Below, piece after piece: positions 5,167 through 5,518 of a stretch of DNA of 5,518 nt; the first letter of the stretch is position 1; each line of letters begins with the position of its first letter. This DNA is from Candidatus Aenigmatarchaeota archaeon (lineage in GTDB: Archaea > Aenigmatarchaeota > Aenigmatarchaeia > GW2011-AR5). The position numbers and the translations under genes were made by a program. A model generated the notes under the pieces. The model was not told where the DNA came from and did not search any database. It saw nothing but the letters and a program-made list of their open reading frames with translations. The stretch lies in NCBI GenBank assembly GCA_016202845.1, contig JACQNW010000098.1, forward strand, positions 1 to 5,518. Reading direction: 5' to 3'.

Positions 5167-5280
5167 CAATTTATCCTTGTTGAAAGAACGCATAGTTGGA
5201 TGAATCGTTTCAGAGGTTTATTGATTCGATGGACAAAAAGAGATGACATGTATATTGCTATGAATAAACAATGCCAATGA
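5167..5280 (+). pseudogene. Relic of an IS5-type (DDE) transposase, C-terminal fragment
   Basis: The plus-strand frame after a TAG at 5164 contains VERTHSWMNRFRGLLIRW (5179-5232), then TKRDDMYIAM and a stop at 5278. This is the C-terminal signature of IS5-family transposases, where V-E-R-T holds the Glu of the DDE triad and is followed by W-x-N-R-F-R-x-L-x-x-R-W and a Y-x-A-M segment. The rest of the enzyme, including both Asp residues, is missing upstream: stop codons close the frame just before the fragment. The final conserved hydrophobic segment is also lost or shifted. It is therefore a decayed insertion-sequence remnant, and no clear terminal inverted repeats remain. It lies convergent to the small gene at 5304-5414, upstream of the exosome operon. 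Confidence 0.75.
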
Positions 5281-5289
5281 CTATTAAGG

Positions 5290-5317
5290 ATTTTGATTTT
5301 GCTTTAATTATCAAAAT
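5290..5317. repeat. AT-rich inverted repeat at the 3' end of the small gene
   Basis: ATTTTGAT (5290-5297) and ATCAAAAT (5310-5317) are perfect inverted copies with a 12-base loop that contains the TAA of the 36-codon gene. It lies between two convergent units (the transposase relic and the small gene) and could be a weak bidirectional terminator; the stem is AT-rich, so this is uncertain. Confidence 0.3.
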
Positions 5318-5414
5318 GTCTTCTTAGTGAAGCATCCTCCAGTCTTAGCGCTTCTTCTAAAATAGCAGCAACTTCGTCTCCGCTACAATCCAAATAATCC
5401 ATAAAGGCTTTCAT
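5304..5414 (-). CDS. Hypothetical 36-residue small protein
   Basis: The frame from ATG 5414 to TAA at 5306-5304 encodes a short acidic, mostly helical peptide starting MKAFMDYLDCSGDEVAAIL and ending LEDASLRRHFDN. I recognise no family. Heptad-like leucines and alternating Glu/Arg suggest one amphipathic helix, as in small antitoxin-like or adaptor peptides, but that is only a compositional impression. Support for translation is modest: GAAGG lies nine bases before the ATG, an in-frame TGA closes the frame a few codons upstream, and TATAAATAAAATA is present about 45 bases upstream. It stands alone between the transposase relic and the window edge, and could also be a fragment of a larger lost gene. 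Confidence 0.4.
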   Translation of the reverse strand: MKAFMDYLDCSGDEVAAILEEALRLEDASLRRHFDN

Positions 5415-5454
5415 TGTTGAACGCCTTCATCACGGTTTAATTATTTTTGCAGTT

Positions 5455-5468
5455 TATTTTATTTATAC
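5455..5468 (-). promoter_or_regulatory. Candidate TATA box of the 36-residue small gene
   Basis: The minus strand reads TATAAATAAAATA in an AT-rich stretch about 45 bases before ATG 5414, giving a predicted leader near 20 bases with GAAGG inside it. The remaining sequence from 5469 to 5518 is AT-rich and shows no gene I can support. Confidence 0.3.
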
Positions 5469-5518
5469 CGAAGTTTCCAGACTTTTCTGCAATATTATTA
5501 CTATTTATTAGTGGTATA

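Noticed and set aside
5277..5328. Continuation of the transposase relic in a shifted frame (reading FALII near 5298)
   Set aside because: The hydrophobic five residues resemble the usual end of IS5 transposases, but about 29 extra bases would have to be assumed, so the match is too weak to claim.
1..5518. CRISPR array, tRNA or rRNA genes
   Set aside because: I saw no regularly spaced repeats and no tRNA or rRNA signature sequences on either strand.

Overview
The window is archaeal. Four consecutive minus-strand genes encode SBDS, Rrp4, Rrp41 and Rrp42, which is the core of the archaeal exosome superoperon. Shine-Dalgarno motifs and T/A-rich TATA boxes in archaeal positions agree with this. 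I cannot fix the lineage from sequence alone. The moderate-to-low GC content, short intergenic spaces and a superoperon without its usual proteasome-alpha and L37Ae neighbours would fit a small-genome (DPANN-like) or uncultivated euryarchaeal lineage.

Layout, read along the minus strand from right to left. 5005-5518 is an accessory patch with no large gene. It holds a possible 36-codon small gene (5304-5414), a plus-strand relic of an IS5-type transposase C-terminus (5167-5280) and the leader of the exosome operon, which contains a hairpin. SBDS (4306-5004), rrp4 (3500-4255), rrp41 (2775-3500) and rrp42 (1885-2670) follow as one operon. A 34-codon small ORF (2667-2771) lies between rrp41 and rrp42: its ribosome-binding site is inside the last codons of rrp41 and its stop overlaps the rrp42 start. 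After rrp42 come a T-rich tract and a strong TATA box, then a separately promoted M20-family metallopeptidase gene (442-1830). At the left edge is a VapBC-type toxin-antitoxin pair: an AbrB-fold antitoxin (109-318) and a PIN toxin cut off by the window edge (1-109).

The most unusual part is the M20 gene, which carries two lesions. First, an in-frame TGA (1090-1092) stands exactly where the family has glycine in the motif I-P-G-F-Y-D-D-V; the frame continues with full family similarity on both sides. Second, its 3' end is interrupted by a 92-bp element (372-463) with perfect 17-bp terminal inverted repeats, flanked by a 5-bp direct repeat TACTT. Removing the element and one TACTT copy restores a TAA stop codon in frame, so the insertion replaced the original stop and added seven codons. 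This is a miniature inverted-repeat element caught with its target site intact.

Function together: Rrp41/Rrp42 form the hexameric RNase PH-type ring that degrades or tails RNA 3' ends, Rrp4 caps the ring and recruits RNA, and SBDS acts in large-subunit maturation, so the operon couples RNA decay to ribosome assembly. The peptidase and toxin-antitoxin genes are downstream neighbours with their own promoters and no evident link to the exosome.
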